Assembly (NCBI GenBank): GCA_016648135.1
Contig: JADDOH010000291.1
Location: forward strand, 62,001-126,000
Source: Agrypnia vestita
Taxonomy: Eukaryota; Arthropoda; Insecta; Trichoptera; Phryganeidae
Direction: 5' to 3'
Length of the DNA stretch: 64,000 nt
The notes beneath the pieces were generated by a model. The model saw nothing but the letters and a program-made list of their open reading frames with translations, did no database searches and was not told the DNA's origin. The translations under genes and the position numbers were made by a program. Of this stretch, positions 1-10,557 are shown one piece after another (the first letter of the stretch is position 1; every line of letters begins with the position of its first letter).

Positions 1-3000
1 TTCCTCACATAGTTGGAATACTCTTTGAAAATGTTCAACAACGTCTTTCCTTCCCTTTATTGATCTGCATTCTATTCTCATGAACCAAACTCCTAAATCA
101 GCTACAATTGTAGAGCAGAGTGTGGTTTTACCTGATCCCGGTGGTCCTATGAGTAAAAATGAATGTTATCAAAAATTAATTTTGGATAGGTGAGCCTGTA
201 TGTATTTGAAAATGCAGAGACTGCAAATAAAAGGGTGGCTTGTCATGTTGACATGACTGAGAGTTAATTTATGGAAAATTGTTATGCCGATTATTTTCAG
301 CCAAAAATGCTAAGAGTTTCATTAGTTCTTTCTTCCACAACATACATCACAAACTTAAAAAGTGCAGAAAAAACCCGTTCACCTGTTTTATAAGTGTTAC
401 ACATGACAGCTCTACTCTCTCTCTAATAATAACTCTAATCTATCACTCCGTCTTCTTCAGTGAATGATAATGTTAAATTTTTGATATATTTATAGTTGGT
501 ATGAAATTATTTGATCATTTGAAGAGAAAGAAGTGAATGAAAGATGCTTTGAAGGGACCTAGGTTAAAAGATGAACGAACATAAAAAAAGCTTTTTTTTA
601 TGATACTGATGATAATGATGAAAGTGATGATAAAAAATGATATGATAAAAGATAAAAAAAGAATGAGCAAAAAAAAGCATAAAATAGTCACCAGCCAATG
701 TAGAGCTTGTATTTATGGATCCCTGCAGTTGTGTAAATTATATCGATGAGCTCTCATAACATACGCAAATATGTAACTAAATTATGATTTTGCACATTCC
801 ATTAAAGTAGCTAATTTAATTTGCTACAGATATTAAATGCCGTACACTTTTTGGAACTAATGAGAATTATAAAAATAATATCAATATGTACTATGAAGCC
901 AAAACATTTTTGGAAAATGACATACGAGTATATGACATTTTAGTACACGCTTGAAATATTTTGTAGAATATCAGATACAAATTAATAAAACTATGACAAA
1001 ATTTTAGGAATATATAATGTAGTCACATCTCTTTACGTCATAGTTGAAAAGATCTACAAACAAATATAGGTACTATTCATTACCATATTCTATTTTTTCG
1101 TTAACAGATTTTCTTACAGCCATCGATATTCGTATGCATCAGAAGCTTAAAACTAAAACAAAAAACGTTGAGAACTGCAAAAGCCATGTTACAGATATTA
1201 AGGATACGGTTAATTGTGGAGTTTTTGCCATAGTTTCCTCCTCCAATGAACCTAGTGAAAAGGGTGTAGTGCTCTTGTTCAGCTCTGTTAATATAATAAT
1301 ATATATAAATAATCCCAATAAAATTCAGTATAATCATATACCTATGTATAAGCACAGTACACACAAATGACTCATTTAAAACAATTAAAACAAATCTAAA
1401 AGATTATTATTATTAAATGGTCTCACCAGTAATAAAAATGTGGTTTTTATTGGATGTTATGTTGGGCCTCGGCAAGCTTTCTTTCAATTCTATAATGCAT
1501 TTAAATATATCAATGCACTTTCCGATAATAGATTCAAAACTTTCCACATTTCTGCAAAGTTCCTCAATATCAATATATTGTTGTATTTTAGAAATATTAT
1601 CAGGTGGTTGTACAGCATCTTTATTTACAATAACCTTACAATCCCGCAGTGAATCGCCGTAAAGTAAACAATACTTTATTGTTTCTGGATACAAAATTAC
1701 TTGACAAGATATGTTTTTGAATGGAGACATATTAATTATGAAACCATTATTTAATAATAGTGGTTCTGCTTCTGTAAATTGTGTTGTGATGTATTTTTTA
1801 AAATCTACTTCCAGATTTTCATACACTGTCAAGTCTTCCGTTACAAGCGGAGTGATTTCAATAGTTTCTGGCAAAATAGGTTTATGAGATACACTTTCTA
1901 ATATAACTTTCCTCCCCAAATCAACACTTAGAATAGTACTCAACCCTTTTGGAATAATTACAGGAATATATTTAACAGAAATGTCAAAATCTTTGATTTT
2001 AACAATGCCTGAAAAAAACTTCATTTTCACAAAGACATGTTTGGGAATGGAAAGATTACTTTCTTGATTCACATCTTTTTCAACAGTGCTTTCCATGCAC
2101 CTAAGGCTGTAAATATTATTTTCTTTGAAGCCCGATGTACCATCCTTAATATACACAGTGAATAACTGTTTGGCGTCAAAAATATTCTTCAAATTTGCAT
2201 CTATTACAGCGTTGAAAGTTACTCTCATACATATAGGTTTTGTGTTTCTTTCAGAGTTATATTTTGATAGAGTAGGTTTGATACGAGTTATGTAATATTT
2301 ATAGGGCATAGTTAGACTCTCCTCAACACAACTATTCATTTTTTTAAATCTTTGATCCTTATGTTTTGCCTGAGACACCACAACCTCTGTATACTGTTGT
2401 AGCAGACAAGATTCTGTTGCATGAATGTTTATTGATAACGAAGGTGACACCCAGACTACCATATTCTGATTAGCAATTACTATTCTTATTTGGTTCAAGA
2501 GACAGTCTTGTAACATATGAAAATTTGATTCCTGAAAACAAAAATATTTTTATTTTAAATCATGAGAAGGAATATACATCATATACTTATAAAATATATA
2601 CATATTTTTAAAAAAGTGAGGAAAAACCTTATTTCTATTCTCAATATCAAATTGATAATCAGAAGATTTGCCTAACCTCTTTTAACCAGTATCAATTTGA
2701 ATCTTTCTCTCTCTCTATCGGTAGAGTGCCACCAGTATAAATAGGGTGTAAATTTATTACACAATACATAATATACAGAGTGTCCGGTACATTGACAAAT
2801 ATATTTTATGATATTATAATAGAAATTTGGTTGGGTAACACTAAAGAAGCAAACCAGTAATGGCGGCCACCCTATCTAGAGTCCTGTCAAACATTGGTCC
2901 ATTATTTGCTTTTTCAACTTCGCAAAACTTTAAAACTACATTGGAAATTGTTCTTGCACCACCTGCAAGGTGTTAGAAGACTGTTTTGGACATAATTCAG

Positions 3001-6000
3001 TGTATATTGGAAATCAAGATGTCACAGCTCACGCGCAAATACGGGATTGAACTGAATGACAGGGCGAGGGGTTACTGCCGGGTGCGGGCGGGACGGGTTT
3101 TTGTTCCAAAGTCGCCGCATGCCAATTTACGTTGGTCAAGCTCTAACTATCATCATTAAGAGCCTTTTGCATCAACTCAGTTTAAAGTAATATTTTGTTG
3201 AAAGCATACATTTTTACGATAACGGGTTGTTTGATTAGTAAAAGACGCAAAATTCAAAGGCCTAAACGAAAGATAAACCAAGATGATGCAATCGACAGTA
3301 ATTGAAGAAAGCTTACTGTGTTGAAAAAGTTAACAGGGTACATTTATTTTCATAATTAATGCTTATTCTGATTAAAAAAATGATAATTTTATGATGGTAA
3401 ATATTAAAATGATATTAAAATAAACTTTGGAGATAGTAAATAGGAAATAATCACTTTAATAAGAGGTATCAAGAGTTTTCAAAATATCCCATGCTGCAAT
3501 TTAATCTGAAGTGAAGGGCCGGTTGTATCAACTTGGTTTAAAGTAAAAGTTCATTTAAAACACAGATTTTTACAGAAACGGGTAGTTTGATTGGTGGAAA
3601 ACACAAAAATCTATGCTTTGAATGAAATATTACTATAAACCGAGTTGATGCAACCGCCCCTAAGAGTATGTCATATCTCCAATCTGGTCATGACATCATC
3701 ACGCTAATATTAACTCCTCAGAATACACTCAAAATATGACATTCTGATTATAGATTTATAATGTTTTAATATGAAGTTTCCAACTGCTAAATGAAATGTG
3801 ACTAATCTGATTTCATTATCTCTATCCTTTTTACGGTAAATTAATAATTAATAATAAAATATATAAATATGTATAAAAATATCGCAGATCAATAAGTAGT
3901 GCAATAATTTATTTTTTTTACATACAACTGTTTTACATAAATATACATCGCAAATCAATAATTTTTTTTAAGTAAATAAATCAATAAGTTTTTACATAGT
4001 ACACAATTAATGATAAAAATAAATTAATTAACAATAAAATAATATTGCGTAAAATAACTAGCTGCAACCTGTCAAAAATGACGGAATATTGGTTTGCGTC
4101 TTTGTTAAGCCCTAGTATATATTTAAAGAATCTGGGGGATCTTGGGGAAAGGTTCGAGTTTGGTGGCCCAGAGTTCAAGTCCCATCTCCGGCCGTTTTTT
4201 AGCTGTAAATTCAAACGAAATTACGGACGTTACACGAAGGTACGGGGACAGACAGATGGACGGATGGATAGACGAGGAAATTATTATGTTTGATTTACGT
4301 AGGAAGATATTACAACAAATTAGTAATTTTTATTTGTTTTTGTATTTAGCACATAATTGATACATTATTAAGTGCTAATATATTTTTAATATTATGTTAA
4401 ATATAAAAAACTAGAATATAATATACAGTCATGGACAAAAAAATGTTCGCACTTAGCATCTACCTCAAATTTCATACAAATCTGATTTTATTTCTTAGAA
4501 ATCACTTTAAGTTATACTGTCGATTTTGGCTTTCTTACATACTATACTGGAAACGTTCGCAGAATTTACAATTTTAAAAGTCGCAACAGTTTTGTACTAG
4601 CCATAAATATAGCCAACAAATTATGGAAAATTTGAATTATATATCTATTTTTATTATCGGAAATTATAACATCGTCACAGAAAAATTTTCAAGTCGCGAG
4701 AGGAAATTTTTCATTTCACATAGAGTAGGGATTTCTGAGTGTAGTGTAAAGAAGTAACTAAAAAAAAATTGAGAAACTGGCTCTCTGGAGTGGAGAAAAG
4801 GAAGCAGTCGGAGGCGTACGACTATTACCAGAGAAGTTAAATTGACTACATTGTTGGTTACGCAGAATCACTTTTTGATCTCTACCGAAGTAGAGTCTTT
4901 CCATTTGATAAAGACAATCGAATTAGTATGTGTAAGCCGTGCTTATGACATGCATTGTTTATTTGTGTTGGTGTTTACGGGTGTAAATGCCAACAAAACG
5001 AAACAATGGGCCTTGTACGCAGGGCTTACACATACTAATTCGACTGTCTTTGTTAAATGAAAAGAGGTATACACAACGAGACACAATCTACAAGCCAAAC
5101 AAAATTTTCAATGAAGACTATGTCCAGGTCATTGGAACGGGGTTTCCAAGGGAAGGGTTCTGTAAAAAAACCCTTATTGAGAGAGAAAATGAAGAAGATT
5201 CACCTGGACGGGGCAAAAACAAATGAAAATTGGATTTTGGAGGATTGAGAAAGAGTAATATTCTCCGACGAAACAAAATTCAATTTATTTGGTCCAGATC
5301 AGAAGTGGCTAGTTTGCTGCAGAATTAACCTAATTGCTTTACAGAAACTATTATATTCATACATTAATTATATTTTCTATCAACTCTCTTCATTTTTTTG
5401 TTTGTATTTTCCTATTTTTTTTCCATTGTGCCCAATATTTCAATGGGGTTGAGAAAAGGGCCGTTTTAGGGCCAATTAAATGATGTGACTCTGGAATAAT
5501 TGTTGGATTTTGTAATCTGTAAAAGTACCAGGATATTACAAATAAGTCACAAAAGTTTTAACAAAAAAAAAGGGCTAAACTTTACTTTATGGCCTCACTC
5601 GATTTTCTTAAAAAAAGTATCCTGGTGTAGCTAAGTGCCCTGATGGCAAAACTGAAATCAAAATTTGACGGTCGCAAGTATTTAAAAAGTTATTTCACTT
5701 TAAAGTTTGGAAATTTTCCATACGTTATGACATTTCAATAATTTTATCTAAGCGAACCATAGACAATTTTTCACCAAGATTTTTTCTTTGAATTAGACAA
5801 ATTGAAAAATTTTGCCATTTCCCAGTATATAGGGGCACATCGGTACGAAAATATACATTCATAGAGTACCCGGGGCACTAACCCGCAGAACGCCCCCACG
5901 ACTGCTTTGCCACCAAACCATAACACAAGGAGTTAAAACACTGACGGGCCGTAGCAGGCGAGTACCCGGGGGCACAAACCCGCGGAACGCCCCCACAACT

Positions 6001-7704
6001 GCTTTGCCACCAAACCATAACACAACGAATTAAAACCCTGACGGGCGCAGCAGGCGAGTACCCGAGGGCACAAACCCGCAGAACTCCCCCACGACTGCTT
6101 TGCCACCAAACCATAACACAATGAGTTATAATCATGACGGGCCGTAGCAAGTGAATATACGAGGGCACATTGGTACGAAAATATACATTCATATTGAAAA
6201 TATATTTCATAGTTATAAGGAAATGGGCACAAAATGATCAATTTTTAAAAATATGTTTTATAAAAAATGATAATGTTTATAAAACATACTTTTTGTCAAA
6301 TCTACGTATTTATTATTGCATCATGATTTTTTTCTTAATTATGGTTCGTACCTTGCTAGAATTATTAATGATTTTTAACAAAAAACTTTGCTATAATTAT
6401 TAATGATTTTTAACTTTGGTGGCAAAGCAGTCGTGGAGGCGTTCCACGGGTTTGTGCCCCCGGGTATTCTATGAATGTATATTTTCGTACCGATGTGCCC
6501 CGTATACTGGGAAATGGCAAAAATTTTCAATTTGTCTAGTTCAAAGAAAAAATCTTGGTGAAAAATTGTCTATGGTTCGCATCATATATATTATAGATAA
6601 AATTATTGAAATGTTAGAACGTATGGAAAATCTCTTTCAAATCAAACTTTAAAGTGTAAAAAAATTTTAAATACTTATGACTGCCAAATTTTGATTTCAG
6701 ATTTGGCATCAGGGCACTCAACTACGCCAGGATACTTATTTTTAAGAAAATCGAGTGAGGCCATAAAATAAAGTTATACCTAACAATTTAACAAGTTTTT
6801 GCAAGTGTGAACTTTTTTTTGTCCAGTGTTGTAGAATTATAGGAAATAAAATACTGCCTCTTAAAATATATATTAAAAATATGCGCAAAACACTACAACA
6901 TTTGAAATGATCTATATGTCAGCTGCGTTACTTTATGTAGGAGGGATTGATATATTATGATATCTGATGTAAAAGGCTTAATTGAAATTGTAAATTTATA
7001 AATACATAATACATTTTTTACTAAATATTGTAGATTGTTACATATAATAGATACTAAAATATACTGTTCGACATTGTGTATGAATTTTGTAGGAAAAAAG
7101 TGTAAAATATTTTTCAAGAAATTATTTGGTGTTGAACAGCAAAAAAGGAAAAGAAGTCAAATCAAAGAAAACTTTTACTCGTATACTGATCACAGAATAT
7201 TTACCAAAATTTCTAAATCATCCTCTGAGTCTGGATGTACAGTAACTTGCTGCAAAGCACCGGGTGATGGACAAATCCTAAAGCTTATTACCGTTCCTTC
7301 GGATAAACCAAGTCTTTGCGCAAACAAAGAGTTCAACCCAATACATCCTTCAGGAGTATTTGTTTCTACGCACCAAAGAATAATACTTTTATCATCCCAA
7401 CGTATGTTTATGCACTTTTCCTAAGAACATAAAAAATGTTAGACATGTACATACATATATGAGGTAAAACAAAAAAATTTAACTTGTGTTCAAAGTCCAA
7501 TATAACCTTAATCTTCCTTGGCTCCAATCTCTTAGGGGAAATTTAATTATGTTGTGAATCTTTTTTATATTATCAGGTATATTAAAATACACTAAAGGCA
7601 TACAAACTTACTTTAAAACTTTGGACTCCAAATTGCAACCGGTTTATATGAGCAAAACAATCATAAAATGGAACAAATTGAACAATAGCCACATATTTCG
7701 ACAT
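1..7704 (-). CDS. PEX1: PEX1, peroxisomal AAA+ ATPase (N-terminal half, partial)
   Basis: Peroxin-1 works with PEX6 as the AAA+ motor that pulls ubiquitinated PEX5 from the peroxisomal membrane. Inferred coding exons on the minus strand are 7612-7704 (ATG at 7704), 7205-7420, 1427-2531 and 1-146, which runs off the window; all junctions are GT-AG and phases fit (0, 0, 1). They give about 520 residues. Exon 1 begins MSKYVAIVQFVPFYDCFAHI, like the PEX1 N-terminal fold. The exon 2/3 join reads SEDDLEIL then ESNFHMLQDCLLNQIRIVI, matching the conserved DDWEIL...LLDQIRIV block of animal PEX1. Exon 3 ends NHIFITG and exon 4 continues PPGSGKTTLCSTIVADLG, the Walker A loop of the first ATPase domain, followed by an IECRSIKGRKD segment as in PEX1. 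The loop is the canonical AAA form rather than the GGKGSGKST of human PEX1. The second ATPase domain lies outside the window. Intron 2 is 4.7 kb and full of repeats. Confidence 0.93.
3516..3660. mobile_element. Diverged Harbinger-type MITE (GGGCCGGTTG family)
   Basis: The ends read GGGCCGGTTGTATCAACTTG and, on the other strand, GGGGCGGTTGCATCAACTCG, so this is a roughly 145-bp palindromic element. It is the same family as the copies at 28551 and 50628 but older: the flanking trinucleotides (GAA and TAA) no longer match. A still more diverged relative lies at about 3158-3295. Confidence 0.6.
4045..4210 (-). repeat. SINE-like fragment with tRNA-like B-box
   Basis: The segment at 4050-4115 reappears in inverted orientation at about 61905-61975 (both encode a VIFD.LQ-like peptide by chance). 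Nearby AGTTCAAGTCCCA resembles a polymerase III B-box. A dispersed short element is the likeliest reading; boundaries are not resolved. Confidence 0.4.
4903..5057. mobile_element. Palindromic MITE inside the Tc1 fossil
   Basis: The left arm around AGACAATCGAATTAGTATGT is repeated inverted at the right end (ACATACTAATTCGACTGTCT), with arms of about 35 bp around a roughly 85-bp centre. It interrupts the Tc1 transposase remnant, so it inserted later. Confidence 0.55.
5574..6780. mobile_element. Foldback element with about 300-bp inverted arms
   Basis: The left arm (about 5574-5880) and right arm (about 6455-6780) are inverted copies sharing GGCCTCACTCGATTTTCTTA, the ACCATAGACAATTTTTCACC block and CGGTACGAAAATATACATTC. 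The spacer holds three 96-bp tandem repeats and an inverted partial unit at about 6415-6470. No transposase is visible. Confidence 0.6.
5864..6151. repeat. 96-bp tandem repeat, three units
   Basis: Units start at 5864, 5960 and 6056, each with GAGTACCCG near its start and CTGCTTTGCCACCAAACCAT inside. Units are GC-richer than their surroundings and differ by a few substitutions. Apparent minus-strand reading frames through them are repetitive by-products, not genes. Confidence 0.85.
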
Positions 7705-7872
7705 CTTTACGCATTTTGAAGTATATTTACCAATACGTCAAAATACATTAAGATGTCTAACAGCAATAACATTCATAAACTGTCGAATATACCAGTCCAC
7801 ACATGACAGCATCACATAAGCACACAAAATTTCTAATCGACCAATTCCACGATACCGTCTGACACCTGACAC
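7705..7872 (-). promoter_or_regulatory. PEX1 immediate upstream / 5' leader region
   Basis: Only 168 bp separate the PEX1 start codon from the left end of an inserted hAT element, so the leader and any proximal promoter must lie here or within or beyond the insertion. No TATA box or initiator is clear enough to call. Confidence 0.35.
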
Positions 7873-9485
7873 TAGGGATGGGCGTTGAATGGACGAACTA
7901 GTTGAAATCAACCGTTGACGTTGCATCGACGCGTCGACCGTTTACGTTTATCGCATGGACTAGTTGAATTCGTAGACGGTGGACAGCGGACGCCGTGGTC
8001 GGTGGACGATTTGAGATTAACGCAATGCAAAGCAACGAGCGAGAGCAAGACAAAACGTCTCCGTTTATTTCTCTCTCATCTCTCGCTGTCGACTTGTAGA
8101 TGCCATAGACGTCATATACGGCTCGACGGGTAATTTCATTTCAACTCTAAAGTACACTACCATAGAGTGCAGATCTGTGTACACGAACTATGACTAGAGA
8201 TTTGAAATTTGAATACATGCGTAGGGCGAGATAGGCTTAATAAGCTAATAATCTATTATTTTTTTTACTTGATTTTTTGTGATGTCACGTGCGACGATTC
8301 GGTGAATTCCTAATTTTACGCTGTATAAAATAAAACAATTCTGTTTAATTATTTTATTTTTTATTGAACTATTATTAATTAACAGGCCGGCTAGATATTT
8401 TTCTAAAATCAATATTTTATTCGATCGATCTCGACTTCTTATATTTACCTGAAAAGGGATGCTAAAATTTAATTATTGTGTTATTTCCTTACTTTTCAAC
8501 TTTAGCATATAAATGATAAACAAACTTGTAGGGAATAAAATTTTCTATACCTAACTATGGTCCTTATTCAGGAGTCCAACATTAATTATTATATATGTAA
8601 TATAATCTTGAATTTAGGTTTAATTAATTTTTATTAAAAATTCCCTATTTTCAACTTTATAGATAAAAAAATAAATCTATTATAATTTTGTTTACACCAC
8701 TTTTTATTGGTTTTTTACATGTTTCGGGAACAATGTTCCTTTTCTCAGATTGAGCCTTAAACTAAAGTTGACAAGTAATACAGATATATTTATTTATTAA
8801 TAATGTCACCACAAAGTGAAAGCCTGACTTCGAAAGATGTATTCTTCAATAAATTTCTATATAACATCTCAAATGTAAAGTATTTTTAAATTATGTATTT
8901 ATTTATAAATTTATAGATAATAAATAAATGTAAAGTATTTTTTACCGCACCTCATAACTGGTGCCTTTATTACGCAAAATCATTGTTTCCTTCCATTTTA
9001 TTTACTCACATTTTAATGCTTATACCCAATACTATGACTGCTTATATATGTAGTTTATATTTATATTTTACTGCTAACACCTGATATTGCTGTGTATACC
9101 TACTTCTTTCTTTGTTATATATAGAAAGAAGTATATAAAAAAATATGTAAAAGCCTATAATATGCGTAAACAAATAAATAATAAAATATTTCTTTTTACA
9201 TATAAGCACAAGTAGCGGTTTTACTTTCCCCGAAACTATATTCCTTCGAACTTCTTTAAATTTTAAAAATTAACCTTATAAAAATAGCCAACGGTTGAGC
9301 CGTCGAGAAGCGTCGCGTTGAACCGTAGACAGTTGACCATCGTCCCGATGTTTAGATAGAACGTCCGCGTAACGAAGTTGACGCGTCAACTAGTTGACGA
9401 ATTCAACTAGTTGATCGTCTCGTCGATGGATGGACGTGGACGGTCTCGTTTCGTCGACGGTAAATACGTCGACGACCCATCCCTA
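7873..9485. mobile_element. hAT-type non-autonomous element, 1.6 kb
   Basis: The element begins TAGGGATGGGCG and ends ACCCATCCCTA, flanked by an exact 8-bp duplication CCTGACAC (7865-7872 and 9486-9493); 8-bp duplications and this terminus are typical of hAT elements. The ends are rich in CGTCGAC/ACTAGTTGA motifs while the interior (about 8160-9270) is AT-rich. No transposase frame is present. It sits directly upstream of PEX1. Confidence 0.85.
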
Positions 9486-9531
9486 CCTGACACATGCTGA
9501 TCTGATCATGGAAAGTGAATATAATGCTGAT

Positions 9532-10040
9532 TAGGGATGGGTAAAAAAAATATCGATATTTATCGTCGATATATTTTTTCGCGATATATCGAATATCGAT
9601 ATTTTTTTTTGATATATCGATATTTTTTTCTGGGATAACCGATATTTTTTTCTGGCGACCTTTTTTTGGGTATCTTTTTCACTTTTTTTTGGTCATCGAT
9701 ATATTTTTTCCCGATATATCGATATATTTTTTCCGATATATCGATTTTTTTTCCGATATATCGATTTTTTTTCCGATATATCGATATTTTCTTTTCCATA
9801 TATCGATATTTTTTTTCGGCGACCTTTTTTTGGTCATCGATATTTTTTCTCGGATAATCGATTTTTTTTTCCGCTGACCTTTTTTTTGGTCGCCAAAAGC
9901 TTATTCCCCTTACATTTTTGAAAAAATAATATCGATAAATATCGATATATTTTTCGCAATGTATATCGATTATTTTCGATACTTTTTAAAAATATCGATT
10001 CGATATATATCGATATTTTTTTTTCATTTACCCATCCCTA
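9532..10040. mobile_element. hAT-type MITE filled with TATCGATA boxes
   Basis: TAGGGATGGGTAAA at the left and TTTACCCATCCCTA at the right are flanked by the 8-bp duplication ATGCTGAT (9524-9531 and 10041-10048). The 509-bp interior is almost entirely ATATCGATATTTTTT-type repeats and contains nine TATCGATA octamers (9551, 9594, 9615, 9717, 9779, 9801, 9930, 9940, 10008). Low-complexity reading frames within it are not genes. Confidence 0.9.
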
Positions 10041-10225
10041 ATGCTGATAGACATCACAGAATAGAGAGATAGACATCATCATAGAAAAGAGAATATAAAT
10101 AGACATGGATAGACATGACTATAGAAAGAACAGTCCGTAGGTAAGTACACAGAATAGATAAGTAATAAACTTGACTTTTGGCCATTATCATCATATCATC
10201 ATCTTCTTTATTCTGTGATATCATC

Positions 10226-10557
10226 TAGGGATGGGTAAAAAATGACAATATATCGATTTTTTTTTTGAAAAATATCGATATATTGATATATATGTCGATA
10301 TATTTTTTCGCGATATATCGAATATCGATTTTTTTTTTTATATATATTCTGGGATAACCGATATTATTTTGGCGACCTTTTTTTGGTCATCGATATTTTT
10401 TTTCCGGTGACCTTTTTTTTTGGTCGCCAAAAGCTTATTCCCTTTACATTTTTGAAAAAATAATATCAATAAATATCGATATATTATTAGCAATGTATAT
10501 CGATTATTTTCGATACTTTTTAAAAATATCGATTTTTTTTTCATTTACCCATCCCTA
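10226..10557. mobile_element. hAT-type MITE, shorter copy of the TATCGATA element
   Basis: Same ends as the previous element (TAGGGATGGGTA / TACCCATCCCTA), flanked by its own 8-bp duplication ATATCATC (10218-10225 and 10558-10565). At 332 bp it looks like an internally shortened relative, keeping the GGCGACC-TTTTTTT-GGTC and GGTCGCCAAAAGC blocks. Confidence 0.9.

Larger units (their letters stand above)
4426..6831 (+). mobile_element. Decayed Tc1-like DNA transposon with nested insertions
   Basis: The left end CAGTCATGGACAAAAAAATG and the right end, read on the minus strand as CAACACTGGACAAAAAAAAG, are flanked by TA on both sides as expected for Tc1/mariner. Between about 4739 and 5340, broken frames resemble a Tc1 transposase: a GSLEWRKGSSRRR stretch, KKPLLREKMKKIHLDGAKT, then ENWILED and VIFSDETKFNLFGPD. 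That last piece is the middle DDE-region signature of the family. Stop codons and frameshifts make it a fossil. A palindromic MITE (4903-5057) and a foldback element (about 5574-6780) have inserted into it. Confidence 0.65.
2532..7204. other. PEX1 intron 2, repeat-filled (4.7 kb)
   Basis: This interval lies between PEX1 exons 2 and 3 and holds no host exon I can support. It contains two diverged Harbinger-type MITEs (about 3158-3295 and 3516-3660), a SINE-like fragment near 4045-4210, a decayed Tc1 element (4426-6831), a palindromic insertion inside it (4903-5057) and a foldback element with 96-bp tandem repeats. The stretch 2740-3130 has GC-rich patches and begins with a terminal-repeat-like CAGAGTGTCCGG; I do not recognise the family. 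Confidence 0.8.

Noticed and set aside
5864..6151. CRISPR-like regular repeat
   Set aside because: Units are contiguous 96-bp tandem copies without spacers in a eukaryotic intron.
5878..6241. Two overlapping minus-strand open frames with repeated CYGLVAKQSWG peptides
   Set aside because: They are read-through of the 96-bp tandem repeat in the loop of a foldback element; no domain, start context or splice support.
9560..9877. Open frames rich in Ile/Phe/Tyr or Lys/Tyr repeats on both strands
   Set aside because: Low-complexity translation of ATATCGATATTTTT repeats inside a hAT MITE.
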